A model generated the notes under the pieces. It was not told the DNA's origin and did not search any database. It was given only the letters and a program-made list of their open reading frames with translations. A DNA stretch of 8,335 nt, from assembly GCA_003164075.1 (NCBI GenBank), contig PLRZ01000524.1:1658-9992 (forward strand). The letters are read 5' to 3'. Positions within the stretch are counted from its first letter, which is position 1. Each line of letters opens with the position of its first letter. This DNA is from Bryobacterales bacterium. Lineage in GTDB: Bacteria; Acidobacteriota; Terriglobia; Bryobacterales; Bryobacteraceae. A program made the translations under genes and the position numbers. Below, piece after piece: positions 1 to 5,536 of the stretch.

Positions 1-88
1 CCGCGGCCTGGAGCACGCGTGGGTCGTTTCCTTCCGGGAAAACGATGGTCTTTTTGAGTTTGCGGGCGCGCGTGATGAGCCCCGTCAT
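1..88 (-). CDS. pta: Phosphate acetyl/butyryltransferase, N-terminal fragment (runs off left edge)
   Basis: Only the first 29 codons are in the window. The translation from ATG 88..86 contains RKLKKTIVFPEGNDPRVLQA, the typical first strand and loop of the PTA_PTB family (acyl-phosphate to acyl-CoA exchange, cytoplasmic acetate/butyrate metabolism). The reading frame stays open upstream for about 17 codons back to a TAG, but I see no other ATG/GTG/TTG start there. The ribosome binding site before the ATG is weak, so the true start could differ. The end of a decayed PIN toxin lies just upstream on the same strand, so the native promoter may have been replaced or may lie inside that remnant. Acetyl- and butyryl-transferases cannot be told apart from this fragment. 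The symbol is a family-level guess. Confidence 0.6.
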   Translation of the reverse strand, partial: MTGLITRARKLKKTIVFPEGNDPRVLQAA

Positions 89-139
89 GAAGAGTTGCGC
101 AGATTCGGGAATGGCCGGTACCTCTCTTGAAAGCTGAGT

Positions 140-404
140 CTAACAGGTGGCGCGAGGCGGGTGCACGGGCGGAGTGTGGGAGCGGTTGCCGCAATCCACG
201 CGTCGGCAGCCTCGATACGGCGGCCATTCGTTCTGGCTGCGACCATCACACCGGCCCACCTCAGGATCAAGTCGCGGGAAGAAGGTACTGACGCGAAACC
301 CTTCCTGAACTCCTGGAATCGCTGGACCCGGCCGGCGCCCGCGCTCGACTGTCGCTCTTGAAGAGAGATGAAACGACGTCCGTGTCGACTACAACGGGCG
401 TCAT
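140..404 (-). pseudogene. PIN-domain toxin (VapC-like), internally deleted and frameshifted
   Basis: Reading from ATG 404..402 gives MTPVVVDTDVVSSLFKSDSR, the canonical first strand of a PIN ribonuclease with its first catalytic Asp (residue 7). After about 22 residues the homology stops and this frame ends at TGA 269..267. The C-terminal half continues in a different frame from about 330 to 185: RFQEFRKGFASVPSSRDL, then GRRIEAADAWIAATA, which matches the late PIN motif containing the last catalytic Asp. After that the similarity fades through another frame change near 180-150. A normal PIN toxin is about 130-140 residues; here roughly 130 bp from the middle, including the central acidic residue, are missing. 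It is therefore almost certainly inactive. The antitoxin remnant lies directly upstream and overlaps the start. Identification rests on motifs read by eye. Confidence 0.6.
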
Positions 405-513
405 GCCGCGCGGTCAGACCGATCATGTCCGCGCCACTCGTGAAGTCCTCAATGGACTCTTCTTCCGGCCAGAAATCGCCGAGCAGCTCTGCCGGGTCCG
501 AGAACTCCTGAAG
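402..513 (-). pseudogene. Small antitoxin fragment upstream of PIN toxin
   Basis: This frame, just after a TGA at 516..514, reads LQEFSDPAELLGDFWPEEE followed by SIEDF. It resembles the C-terminal toxin-binding tail (FWPEDE-type acidic/aromatic motif) of the small antitoxins that precede PIN toxins in acidobacteria and relatives. The antitoxin frame overlaps the toxin ATG at 404, as expected for a coupled TA pair. No start codon is in frame downstream of the TGA at a sensible place, and the sequence before it belongs to a repeat (492-620). The 5' part has therefore probably been lost or frameshifted. The assignment is by resemblance plus position, not by a full-length match. Confidence 0.45.
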
Positions 514-620
514 TCACCCAGTGTTTCGGAGGCGCCGAGGGATCAGACTGAGCCACCGCTTGGCAAGAGCAAGTTTAGCCACGGATGAACACGGATAAAC
601 ACGGATAAAACAAGGTCTTT
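492..620 (-). repeat. Left copy of a ~125-bp repeat (minus orientation)
   Basis: Read on the minus strand from 620 to 492, this segment aligns with plus-strand 1151-1284 at roughly 80% identity by eye, mostly transitions. Shared blocks include ACCTTGTTTTATC, GGCTAAACTTG, GCGGTGGCTC and CTTCAGGAGTTC. It starts with three 10-bp units of the type ATCCGTGTT/CATCCGTGG and continues into unique-looking sequence that ends at a CGGACCCGG. After that the two copies diverge. The outer end runs into the antitoxin fragment of the PIN pair. Confidence 0.7.
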
Positions 621-652
621 CTCATCGGTGTTCATCGGTGTTCATCCGTGGC
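578..652. repeat. Imperfect palindrome of 10-bp ATCCGTGTTC units
   Basis: The left arm 578-608 begins GCCACGGATGAACACGGATA and is complementary to the right arm 622-652, which ends TTCATCCGTGGC, with four mismatches over 31 bp and a 13-base loop. Each arm is three tandem 10-bp units (ACGGATGAAC-like on the left, TTCATCGGTG-like on the right). As RNA it would form a long hairpin. From memory, similar GTTCATCCGTG arrays are dispersed repeats in several soil phyla; function is unknown. Confidence 0.8.
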
Positions 653-697
653 CATTCCTGTTCTTGGCTCGACCCGAGATTTGCGCCGCGAGGTCCT

Positions 698-726
698 TTG
701 CCATTATGTGCCATTTTTGACACAAT
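698..726 (+). promoter_or_regulatory. Promoter with operator-like inverted repeat before HigB-like toxin
   Basis: A -35 box TTGCCA (698-703) is followed by a 17-bp spacer and a -10 box CACAAT (721-726), 5/6 and 4/6 matches to sigma-70 consensus. Between and over them lies an inverted repeat TGTGCCA (707-713) N4 TGACACA (718-724), 6 of 7 positions complementary. Palindromic operators overlapping the core promoter are typical of autoregulated TA operons, so this is probably the old HigBA control region. The predicted transcript start (about 733) almost coincides with the proposed TTG start. Confidence 0.45.
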
Positions 727-731
727 ACGGA

Positions 732-1081
732 TTGGTCGACCGTTCCAAAAAGCTCCCGGCGTTCTTCTATGAATCCGCCCTGGGCAGGCGGCCGTGCGGG
801 AGTGGATACTGGGGCTCTCCTTGGAGGACCGCAAATTGGTCGGCCGGGACATTCAGAAGGTCGAATTCGGTTGGCCGCTCGGCATGCCCTATTGTCGCAG
901 TCTCGGCGATGGTCTGTGGGAGGTACGGAGCGACCTGACTGATGGAAGAATCGGGCGGGTGATTTTCTGCGTCGCGAGGGAACGCATGGTGCTGCTGCAC
1001 AGCTTGGTCAAGAAAACGCAGAAGACTCCGGCCCGGGATTTGAGACTGGCGCTCAAGCGTATGAAGGAGGTGCTCTGGTGA
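732..1081 (+). pseudogene. HigB/Gp49-like toxin broken by a one-base frameshift
   Basis: From TTG 732 the frame reads LVDRSKKLPAFFYESALGRR and P. It then shifts by -1 at about 793 into VREWILGLSLEDRKLVGRD and continues without interruption to TGA 1079-1081. Joining the two frames gives about 116 residues, a normal length for the phage-derived Gp49-like / HigB family (RelE-fold mRNA interferases). Family motifs are seen in order: FF..S..GR.PVREWI near the start, LWEVRSDL in the centre, RVIFC, and the C-terminal ALKRMKEVLW. CGGCCGTGC would need one extra G to read through. No slippery heptamer is visible, so a deletion or a sequencing error is more likely than programmed frameshifting. The stop overlaps the GTG of the antitoxin (ATG-TGA type coupling), the toxin-first order of HigBA. 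The start is uncertain; it lies just 3' of the operator-like repeat. Confidence 0.7.
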
Positions 1082-1257
1082 CGCGCAAGAAAGGCAAGGT
1101 TGGTTCCTCTTTTGATAGCTTTCTGGCCGAACAAGGCATTCTGGATAAGAAAAAACCTTGTTTTATCGGCGTTCATCTGCGTTCATCGGCGGCTAAACTT
1201 GTTTCTGCGATGCGGTGGCTCGGCCTGATTCCTCGGCGGCCCCAAAATGCCGGATGA
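1078..1257 (+). pseudogene. HigA-like antitoxin truncated and fused to repeat-encoded tail
   Basis: GTG 1078 overlaps the toxin stop. The first 26 residues contain GSSFDSFLAEQGI, the characteristic N-terminus of the XRE-type antitoxin that follows Gp49-like toxins. After DKKK (about 1155) the frame enters the right copy of the ~125-bp repeat and reads PCFIGVHLRSSAAKL... to TGA 1255-1257, 59 codons in total. The helix-turn-helix domain (normally some 60-70 further residues) is absent, so it can neither bind the operator nor, presumably, neutralise a toxin in the usual way. The open frame through the repeat is probably fortuitous. It is also possible that the whole locus is an assembly-true but decayed remnant. 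Confidence 0.6.
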
Positions 1258-1284
1258 CCTCAGGAGTTCGGAGTCTCGACCCGG
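1151..1284 (+). repeat. Right copy of the ~125-bp repeat (plus orientation)
   Basis: It is homologous to 620..492 on the opposite strand (about 80% by eye). It begins with AAAAACCTTGTTTTATC, followed by three 10-bp units (ATCGGCGTTC, ATCTGCGTTC, ATCGGCGGCT). It runs through GCGGTGGCTCGGCCTGATT to GACCCGG. Its insertion point coincides with the end of recognisable HigA sequence. Together with the left copy it brackets the HigBA remnant as an inverted pair with the 10-bp arrays facing inwards. Confidence 0.7.
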
Positions 1285-1396
1285 TAGGCAGGAGTGCCGG
1301 CGCCACATCGCCACTGCGGACACTGTAAAGTTATTCTTGCGCGGTCCCTTACCATCTGAAATGAGTTTCGCGGACAGAAACCAGCCAACAGCTTCT
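1285..1396. other. Unassigned spacer between convergent loci
   Basis: This spacer lies between the end of the right repeat and the stop of the histidine kinase on the opposite strand. I see no convincing gene, no stem-loop with a T-tract for either strand and no copy of the repeats found elsewhere. Together with 89-731 (remnants and repeats only), the stretch from 89 to 1396 holds no intact gene. Confidence 0.5.
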
Positions 1397-2536
1397 TCAC
1401 TGCAATGGAATGCGGAACTTGACGCCCGCGCCGCGGCCGGGGCGCGATTCCAGGAGCAAGTCGGCGTTCAGGCCCCGCGCCCGCCGCTTCAGGCTGGCCG
1501 GACCCAGGCGGAGCAGTTCCAACTCTTCCAGCGAGTAAGTGCCGGCAAAGTTGAAGCCGTGGCCGTTATCGTCCACCGAAATCTCCAGGCCGCGATCGGT
1601 TTTTTCCATGGCCACCGCCACACGCGTCGCACTGGCGTGCTTCTGAACGTTGTGCAGCGCTTCGCGCAACATCTGCAGAACCTCCATGGTCACCTCCGGC
1701 GGTAAGCCCACGGGGGTAGCGGCGCTGACAAATGTCACCGGAATCCCGCTTTCCTTCTGGAAAGATTCGGCGGTGCGGCGCAGAGTCACCACCAGATTGC
1801 CGCCATCGATATCCACGGGGCGCATACTGTGCAGGAAGGTGCGCAGGTCGCGGACCTGGGATTGCGCCAGGGCCTGCAATTGCTTGAGGTCCTGCATACC
1901 GGAATTGGTATCGCGTTCGAAAAGCTTGCGCAGGATCTCAAGCCGCATCTGCAAACTAATAAAGCTTTGCAGCGGACCATCGTGAAAATCGGCGGCGATG
2001 CGCTGGCTTTCCTCTTCGCGAGCCTTCTCGGCGGCTTTTTGCGCCGCGTCCAACCTACCGGTCAGTTCGTCCGTGAACGCTTTCTGGCGACGTTTGTATA
2101 CCGCGAAACCACAGGCCAGCACGCCTGCCACCACCACCATCGATTCCAGAACATACACTTCCGGATTGGGCAAAACAGCGCAGAAAATGGCCGAGCCGGC
2201 GGTAATAACCGCCACTTCCACGGGGCCGAAGAAGACCAGCGCTTCGCTCAGTAAGTAGAGAAAGAAGGCGGCCGCCAGCCACTCCATAGGTCCCCCGCCG
2301 AAATAGACCACAATCAGGAAGTAGACCGTATCGGCAAACAGCGCCAACATTCCCAGCAGACCGCGCTGTACGCCGCGAATTGCCGCCACCACACTGGCCA
2401 CCAGGAACACCGCCAGCAGCGCGGCCGCGGGCGAGAGGCGCGCGGAAGACACGCCCGCCATGATCGCGGCGACAGCGGCCAGCAGGACGCGCACCCAGCA
2501 GAGATGCCGCGTCCACGGGAAGTCGGTGGTATGCAT
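1397..2536 (-). CDS. Membrane sensor histidine kinase, HisKA_3 (NarL-type) family
   Basis: The product is 379 residues from ATG 2536..2534. A GTG one codon upstream is better spaced from GGAAG (7 bases) and is an alternative start. Residues 12-148 hold about five or six hydrophobic helices with short loops, so the sensor is an integral-membrane module without a periplasmic domain. A charged helix (149-178, KRRQKAF...EKAREEESQ) leads to the HisKA_3 dimerisation helix RIAADFHDGPLQS with His185 as predicted phosphoacceptor. The HATPase_c domain has an N box REALHNVQKHAS (291-302), a G1 box VDDNGHGF (321-328) and a late region LGPASLKRRARGL (344-356), where families usually have a GL.GM.ER-type G2 box, so this lid is somewhat diverged. 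It probably phosphorylates a LuxR/NarL-type response regulator, none of which is in the window. Only 7 bp separate it from the upstream methyltransferase, so they are probably co-transcribed. Confidence 0.9.
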   Translation of the reverse strand: MHTTDFPWTRHLCWVRVLLAAVAAIMAGVSSARLSPAAALLAVFLVASVVAAIRGVQRGLLGMLALFADTVYFLIVVYFGGGPMEWLAAAFFLYLLSEALVFFGPVEVAVITAGSAIFCAVLPNPEVYVLESMVVVAGVLACGFAVYKRRQKAFTDELTGRLDAAQKAAEKAREEESQRIAADFHDGPLQSFISLQMRLEILRKLFERDTNSGMQDLKQLQALAQSQVRDLRTFLHSMRPVDIDGGNLVVTLRRTAESFQKESGIPVTFVSAATPVGLPPEVTMEVLQMLREALHNVQKHASATRVAVAMEKTDRGLEISVDDNGHGFNFAGTYSLEELELLRLGPASLKRRARGLNADLLLESRPGRGAGVKFRIPLQ

Positions 2537-2543
2537 CACGCCA

Positions 2544-3077
2544 TTACTTCCGGTATAAGTAGAGCGTGTGGCTGCGCCCTTCGCCGTCGTCGGCGATATT
2601 CTCCACCTTATCGGGCGTCCAATTCGTGAATTCGAAATCGTGGGCCACCACACGCGCACCCTTTTTCAATTGCAGATCGAGCAGGGGTTGGACCTTGTCG
2701 ATAAATCCCGGCAACAGGTATACAGTAACCAGGTCGGCTGAACTGTAGTTCTGCTTGAGCAGATCGCCATTGACGATGTGCGCGTTCTTTTCCAGGTGAA
2801 GCTTGCGAATCTTATCCTCGCTCAGCTTACAGAGGTCCTTGTCCAACTCGATACCGACGGCATCGGCATGAAATTTCTGCGCGGCCATGACGATGATCCG
2901 GCCATCGCCCGAACCCAGATCATACACCTTCTCGCCGGCTTTGAGGCCGCCTAACTGCAGCATCTTATCCACAATCGTCTCGGGGGTCGGATAATACGGC
3001 GCCAGTTTTTCGGCGTCACCGCTCTGGGCCGGAACTAAGCTGCAAAATGCAAGCGTCAGCAAGGCGATTCTTCGCAT
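2544..3077 (-). CDS. Class I SAM-dependent methyltransferase with N-terminal signal peptide
   Basis: The product is 177 residues. MRRIALLTLAFCSLVPAQSG looks like a Sec signal peptide with cleavage around residues 17-19. PTPETIVDKML (31-41) and motif I VYDLGSGDGRI (51-61) are followed by an acidic residue at the end of strand 2 (GIELD, about 75-79). NGDLL then LVTVYLLPG and VVAHDFEF fit the later Rossmann strands. This pattern (YVPTPxxVVxxML, DLGSGDGR, TVYLLP) is the small family related to eukaryotic FAM173/ATPSCKMT lysine methyltransferases; bacterial members often carry a leader. The substrate is unknown. Start choice is supported by TGAGG four bases before the ATG. A secreted SAM-dependent enzyme is biochemically puzzling, so the leader might instead be a membrane anchor. 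It lies upstream of, and almost abuts, the histidine kinase gene. Confidence 0.85.
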   Translation of the reverse strand: MRRIALLTLAFCSLVPAQSGDAEKLAPYYPTPETIVDKMLQLGGLKAGEKVYDLGSGDGRIIVMAAQKFHADAVGIELDKDLCKLSEDKIRKLHLEKNAHIVNGDLLKQNYSSADLVTVYLLPGFIDKVQPLLDLQLKKGARVVAHDFEFTNWTPDKVENIADDGEGRSHTLYLYRK

Positions 3078-3316
3078 AAAACCTCAGCGATGTGCGAACC
3101 TATACAATTCCCAGGGCAAGGAACCCCATTCCGATTTTCCACCCCATTTGTGGAAAAGGCTGTGGAAAACCACCCCTTCCGGGGGGCCAACCACACGTTG
3201 CGTAATAGCTTTGTGACATTCTGCACCCTTATTCAGCAAACCTGCGTTTCACATCCTTAACTGCTTGCGGAAAAGGTTGTTGGGAGTTCGCGACAGCGGC
3301 GTTTCGCGGCCATCTG
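3078..3316. promoter_or_regulatory. Intergenic region with three TTTTCCAC motifs upstream of the methyltransferase
   Basis: Within this 239-bp gap, TTTTCCAC (3135-3142) and GTGGAAAA (3150-3157) form a perfect 8-bp inverted repeat with a 7-base loop. A second TGTGGAAAA follows at 3161-3169, exactly 12 bp after the first (3149-3157). TTTTCCACA differs by one base from the classical DnaA box TTATCCACA. On the minus strand the motifs lie about 60-95 bp upstream of the methyltransferase ATG, so they could be regulator or DnaA sites for that promoter. A weak extended -10 (TTGTATAGG, minus strand about 3109-3101) lies downstream of them without a clear -35. Just after the phosphoribosyltransferase stop, a 5-bp stem (3289-3293/3304-3308) has no T-tract and is not a convincing terminator. 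Confidence 0.4.
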
Positions 3317-3928
3317 CTAGACCCAAACCTTCTCCAGGGGCACGCCCCGCTGGCACATCTCGCATTGTGCCGCATCGGCATAGTAACTAGCCTCCAGTTT
3401 GGCCAGATAGTACAGCGGAAGCGATCCGAAATTCAGGGTTTTTGGAGTCGGTTGGTAGATAATCACCGCCAGGCCGACCACAATAGCGCCGCGCGCCTCC
3501 AAGAGTTTCTTGAGTTCGGCGAGATTGTTGCCGGTGCGCAGAATGTCGTCCACCAGCACCACTTGTTCACCCTTACACGGTTCCAGAAACTGGCGGAACC
3601 GCAATGGCTCGTCGTGCTGGCGCTCGGCCCAATAGACCTGATTGGCGCGCAAAGCTTCACAGACACCATAGGCCACCGGCAATCCCCCGGTCATGGGCGT
3701 GACGATGGAGAGGTCTTTCACGGCGGCGCGAATTTCCGGATGAGCGCGCAGCAGGCGGCTCAGTCCTACGGCGAGCATGCGCTGGTACTGGTAGTAACGC
3801 AGAGCCAGCGGCACCTGCAGGTATTCGTTGGAATGCATGCCCGTGGGGTACTCGAAATGACCGTCACGCAACGCGCCGGTTTCCCGCAAAACGGTCACGA
3901 CTTCATCTTGTGTGGGGATCAGATGCAT
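3317..3928 (-). CDS. Orotate phosphoribosyltransferase-like protein
   Basis: The product is 203 residues, a usual length for OPRT-type enzymes. GHFEYPTGMHSNEYLQVPL (23-41) corresponds to the OPRT hood motif GHF..SSG.HS..Y.... IVTPMTGGLPVAYGVCEAL (75-93) matches the strand before the ribose-phosphate site. VVLVDDILRTGNNL (123-136) is the PRPP-binding loop, in which the usual TTGGS is replaced by RTGNN. The C-terminus CEMCQRGVPLEKVWV resembles the C..C..G.PL.K tail of one OPRT subfamily. Known members convert orotate and PRPP to OMP. Whether this copy is the pyrimidine enzyme or a paralogue is open, because no pyr gene is nearby and the PRPP loop is atypical. ATG 3928 is two bases after the stop of the sugar transferase, with GGAG ten bases upstream, which implies translational coupling. 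A longer in-frame start inside the upstream gene is rejected for that reason. Confidence 0.8.
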   Translation of the reverse strand: MHLIPTQDEVVTVLRETGALRDGHFEYPTGMHSNEYLQVPLALRYYQYQRMLAVGLSRLLRAHPEIRAAVKDLSIVTPMTGGLPVAYGVCEALRANQVYWAERQHDEPLRFRQFLEPCKGEQVVLVDDILRTGNNLAELKKLLEARGAIVVGLAVIIYQPTPKTLNFGSLPLYYLAKLEASYYADAAQCEMCQRGVPLEKVWV

Positions 3929-3930
3929 CG

Positions 3931-5343
3931 TTAGCTGGCTCCATGGCCCGTGAGCACGCGTGGAATGGTCTGCAACAGAATCTTCCAGTCGAGCGACAGG
4001 GACCAATTATCAATGTACTGCATATCCATCTTCATCCAGGTTTCAAAATCCACATTGTCGCGCCCGGAGATGGCCCAGAGGCAGGTGAGGCCGGGCCGCA
4101 TGCGCAGGCGGCGCCGCTGCCAGCACTTATACTGGTCCACTTCGCTGGGCACCGCGGGCCGCGGACCCACCAGCGACATATCGCCGCGCAGCACGTTCCA
4201 CAATTGGGGCCACTCATCCACCGAGAATTTGCGCAGTAGACCGCCGACCGCGGTGAGCCGCGGATCGTCCGGAATCTTGAAGACCACGGTGTCGCGCGTG
4301 TTGAGGTGGGCCACTTGAGACTTGAGCTCTTCGGCATTTTCCACCATGGAGCGGAACTTGTAAAACACGAAGCGCCGGCCGTTCAGCCCGCAGCGCACCT
4401 GCCGGAAAATTGCCGGACCGGGCGAAGTGAGCCGGATGAGCAGCGCAATCAGCCCCATCAGGGGCGAGAGCACCAGCAGGCCGGCCGCCGCAATGACCAC
4501 GTCGATGGCGCGCTTGGCCAGCAACTGGACCTCATCGCAGGGGGCGGCCGAAAAAGTCAGCAGCGGCGTCTCGCCGAAGCGGTCCAGGGAGACGGTGCTG
4601 TTGACGTGGGGGAAGAAGTCCACGGCGACGCGCGTGCGCACGCCTTCTTCGTCGCAGAGCAGGAAGACTTCCTCCAGATTCGCCAGGCTCTCGCTGCCCA
4701 CCGCAAAGATGATTTCGTCCACCACGTGCTCGCGCAGAATGGAAGGCAGTTCGCTCACGGGCCACACCTTATATAACGAATCGAGCGCGATTTCGGCCGG
4801 TGGGTTGGCCTCCTCGCTCAGGAATCCGCGCAGCCGCACATCGTACTCGGTGGACGTTTCGAGCGCTTTGGCCAGCCGGATGGCCCGTTCGCCGGTGCCC
4901 GCGACCACCACCTGATGGGGCGCCACGAATTCGCGCCGCAGGACGCCCACCAGACGGCCCGCGGTAAGCCGGAACAGCAGCAGCAGCACCCAGGTATACG
5001 CGGACAGCAGCAGCAGGAACGGGCGGCTCAACTCCAGGCGCAGGACGTACTCGAATACCACCAGGCACACGGCGCCGTAAACGCACTGCCGGAAGGTGTC
5101 GCGCAAGATGATGCGGGGATGGCCGGAATCGAGCTTTTCGTAGATTTCGAGCCACAGCGCAATCACCACCCAGGCGACCAGAGCGGAGCCCAGGACCAGC
5201 GCCCGCTGTTGCGCGGTGAGAAAGAACTGGCGTTCGAGCGGCAGGAAGGTGCGGGTCCGGTAAGCTGCTTCAAAAGCTAAGGTGGCCAGCAAAATATCGG
5301 ATAGCCCGAACAAAACACGGGCCTTACGCTGCCGAGAGAACAT
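3931..5343 (-). CDS. Undecaprenyl-phosphate sugar phosphotransferase (exopolysaccharide initiating transferase)
   Basis: The product is 470 residues, the usual length for the WbaP/WcaJ-like polyprenyl glycosylphosphotransferase family. The N-terminal half has about four membrane helices (about 11-29, 47-66, 86-103, 108-127), then a Rossmann-like CoA_binding_3 domain (VVVAGTGERAIRLAKAL, 145-161). The C-terminal Bac_transf domain begins KRAIDVVIAAAGLL (277-290) with its re-entrant membrane helix. It continues through SPGPAIFRQVRCGLNGRRF (307-325), YKFRSM (328-333), DPRLTAVGGLLRKFSVDEWPQ with the catalytic Asp-Glu pair at 376-377, NVLRGDMSLVGPRP (383-396) and RPGLTCLWAISGR (416-428). The enzyme transfers a sugar-1-phosphate from a nucleotide sugar to the lipid carrier at the inner membrane. 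The sugar cannot be predicted. It is the first gene of a leftward unit with the phosphoribosyltransferase. The ATG lies 24 bp from a REP hairpin, and its ribosome binding site is weak (GAAG). Confidence 0.93.
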   Translation of the reverse strand: MFSRQRKARVLFGLSDILLATLAFEAAYRTRTFLPLERQFFLTAQQRALVLGSALVAWVVIALWLEIYEKLDSGHPRIILRDTFRQCVYGAVCLVVFEYVLRLELSRPFLLLLSAYTWVLLLLFRLTAGRLVGVLRREFVAPHQVVVAGTGERAIRLAKALETSTEYDVRLRGFLSEEANPPAEIALDSLYKVWPVSELPSILREHVVDEIIFAVGSESLANLEEVFLLCDEEGVRTRVAVDFFPHVNSTVSLDRFGETPLLTFSAAPCDEVQLLAKRAIDVVIAAAGLLVLSPLMGLIALLIRLTSPGPAIFRQVRCGLNGRRFVFYKFRSMVENAEELKSQVAHLNTRDTVVFKIPDDPRLTAVGGLLRKFSVDEWPQLWNVLRGDMSLVGPRPAVPSEVDQYKCWQRRRLRMRPGLTCLWAISGRDNVDFETWMKMDMQYIDNWSLSLDWKILLQTIPRVLTGHGAS

Positions 5344-5366
5344 CCGGCTTCAGCATAGCACGTGGT

Positions 5367-5470
5367 GCTAATTCGGGGACAGGCTACATAACCTCGAAAT
5401 ACAGTCGGACAATCAGCCGGCGAGTGCCCCGACGGTATTTCGAGGTTATGTAGCCTGTCCCCGAATTAGC
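5367..5470. repeat. REP-like doublet: perfect 36-bp inverted repeat
   Basis: Arms 5367-5402 and 5435-5470 are exact reverse complements over 36 bp. The core of the left arm is CGGGGACAGGCTACATAACC. The 32-base loop adds five more pairs after one mismatch (GTCGG 5404-5408 with CCGAC 5429-5433). Each arm contains an imperfect palindrome AGGCTACATAACCT, as REP units do. The cggggacagg start recalls, from memory, repeats seen near REP-associated tyrosine transposases; no such gene is in the window. It lies between two divergent genes, so it is not a terminator for either. Identical arms suggest recent placement. Confidence 0.9.
5385..5412 (-). promoter_or_regulatory. Possible promoter for the sugar transferase inside the REP doublet
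   Basis: On the minus strand TTGTCC (5412-5407) is followed by a 16-bp spacer and TATGTA (5390-5385), each a 4/6 match to sigma-70 boxes. The predicted transcript start near 5378 would give a leader of about 35 bases before the ATG at 5343. The -10 box sits inside the REP arm and the -35 box in its loop. The match could be chance; no other candidate was evident in the 5344-5366 stretch. Confidence 0.25.
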
Positions 5471-5486
5471 CCAGGAGCTCCAGGAC

Positions 5487-5515
5487 TTGACTCCGCATCC
5501 CCTCACACCTATTAT
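5487..5515 (+). promoter_or_regulatory. Sigma-70 type promoter for the large extracellular protein gene
   Basis: TTGACT (5487-5492), a 17-bp spacer and TATTAT (5510-5515) are each a 5/6 match to consensus at ideal spacing. Transcription would start about 5522, leaving a leader of about 15 bases that contains the ribosome binding site AGGGGGG (5526-5532), four bases before ATG 5537. The promoter begins 17 bp beyond the REP doublet, so it does not overlap it. Confidence 0.7.
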
Positions 5516-5536
5516 TTAACGGCCCAGGGGGGATCA

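Noticed and set aside
358..588. Plus-strand open frame of 76 codons
   Set aside because: It lies opposite the antitoxin/PIN remnant and crosses into the repeat; composition and motifs fit the minus-strand reading.
785..800. Programmed -1 frameshifting in the HigB-like gene
   Set aside because: There is no slippery heptamer or downstream structure; a simple one-base loss explains the shift.
1156..1257. Shared open frame in both ~125-bp repeat copies (PCFI...AKL...RWL.LIPRR..N.G, same TGA), suggesting a conserved mini-protein
   Set aside because: Differences between the two copies fall at codon positions 1, 2 and 3 in numbers of about 6, 7 and 9, without the strong third-position bias expected under protein selection.
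2537..2659. Longer start for the histidine kinase (41 extra residues)
   Set aside because: The extension lies wholly inside the methyltransferase coding region and is Arg/Thr-rich without motif; GGAAG placed before the GTG/ATG at 2539/2536 supports the shorter protein.
3289..3308. Terminator after the phosphoribosyltransferase
   Set aside because: The stem is only 5 bp with a 10-base loop and no T-tract follows on the minus strand.
5367..5470. Hairpin as a transcription terminator or CRISPR-like repeat
   Set aside because: Both neighbouring genes start, not end, here; there is no T-tract, and two arms plus one distant copy do not make an array.
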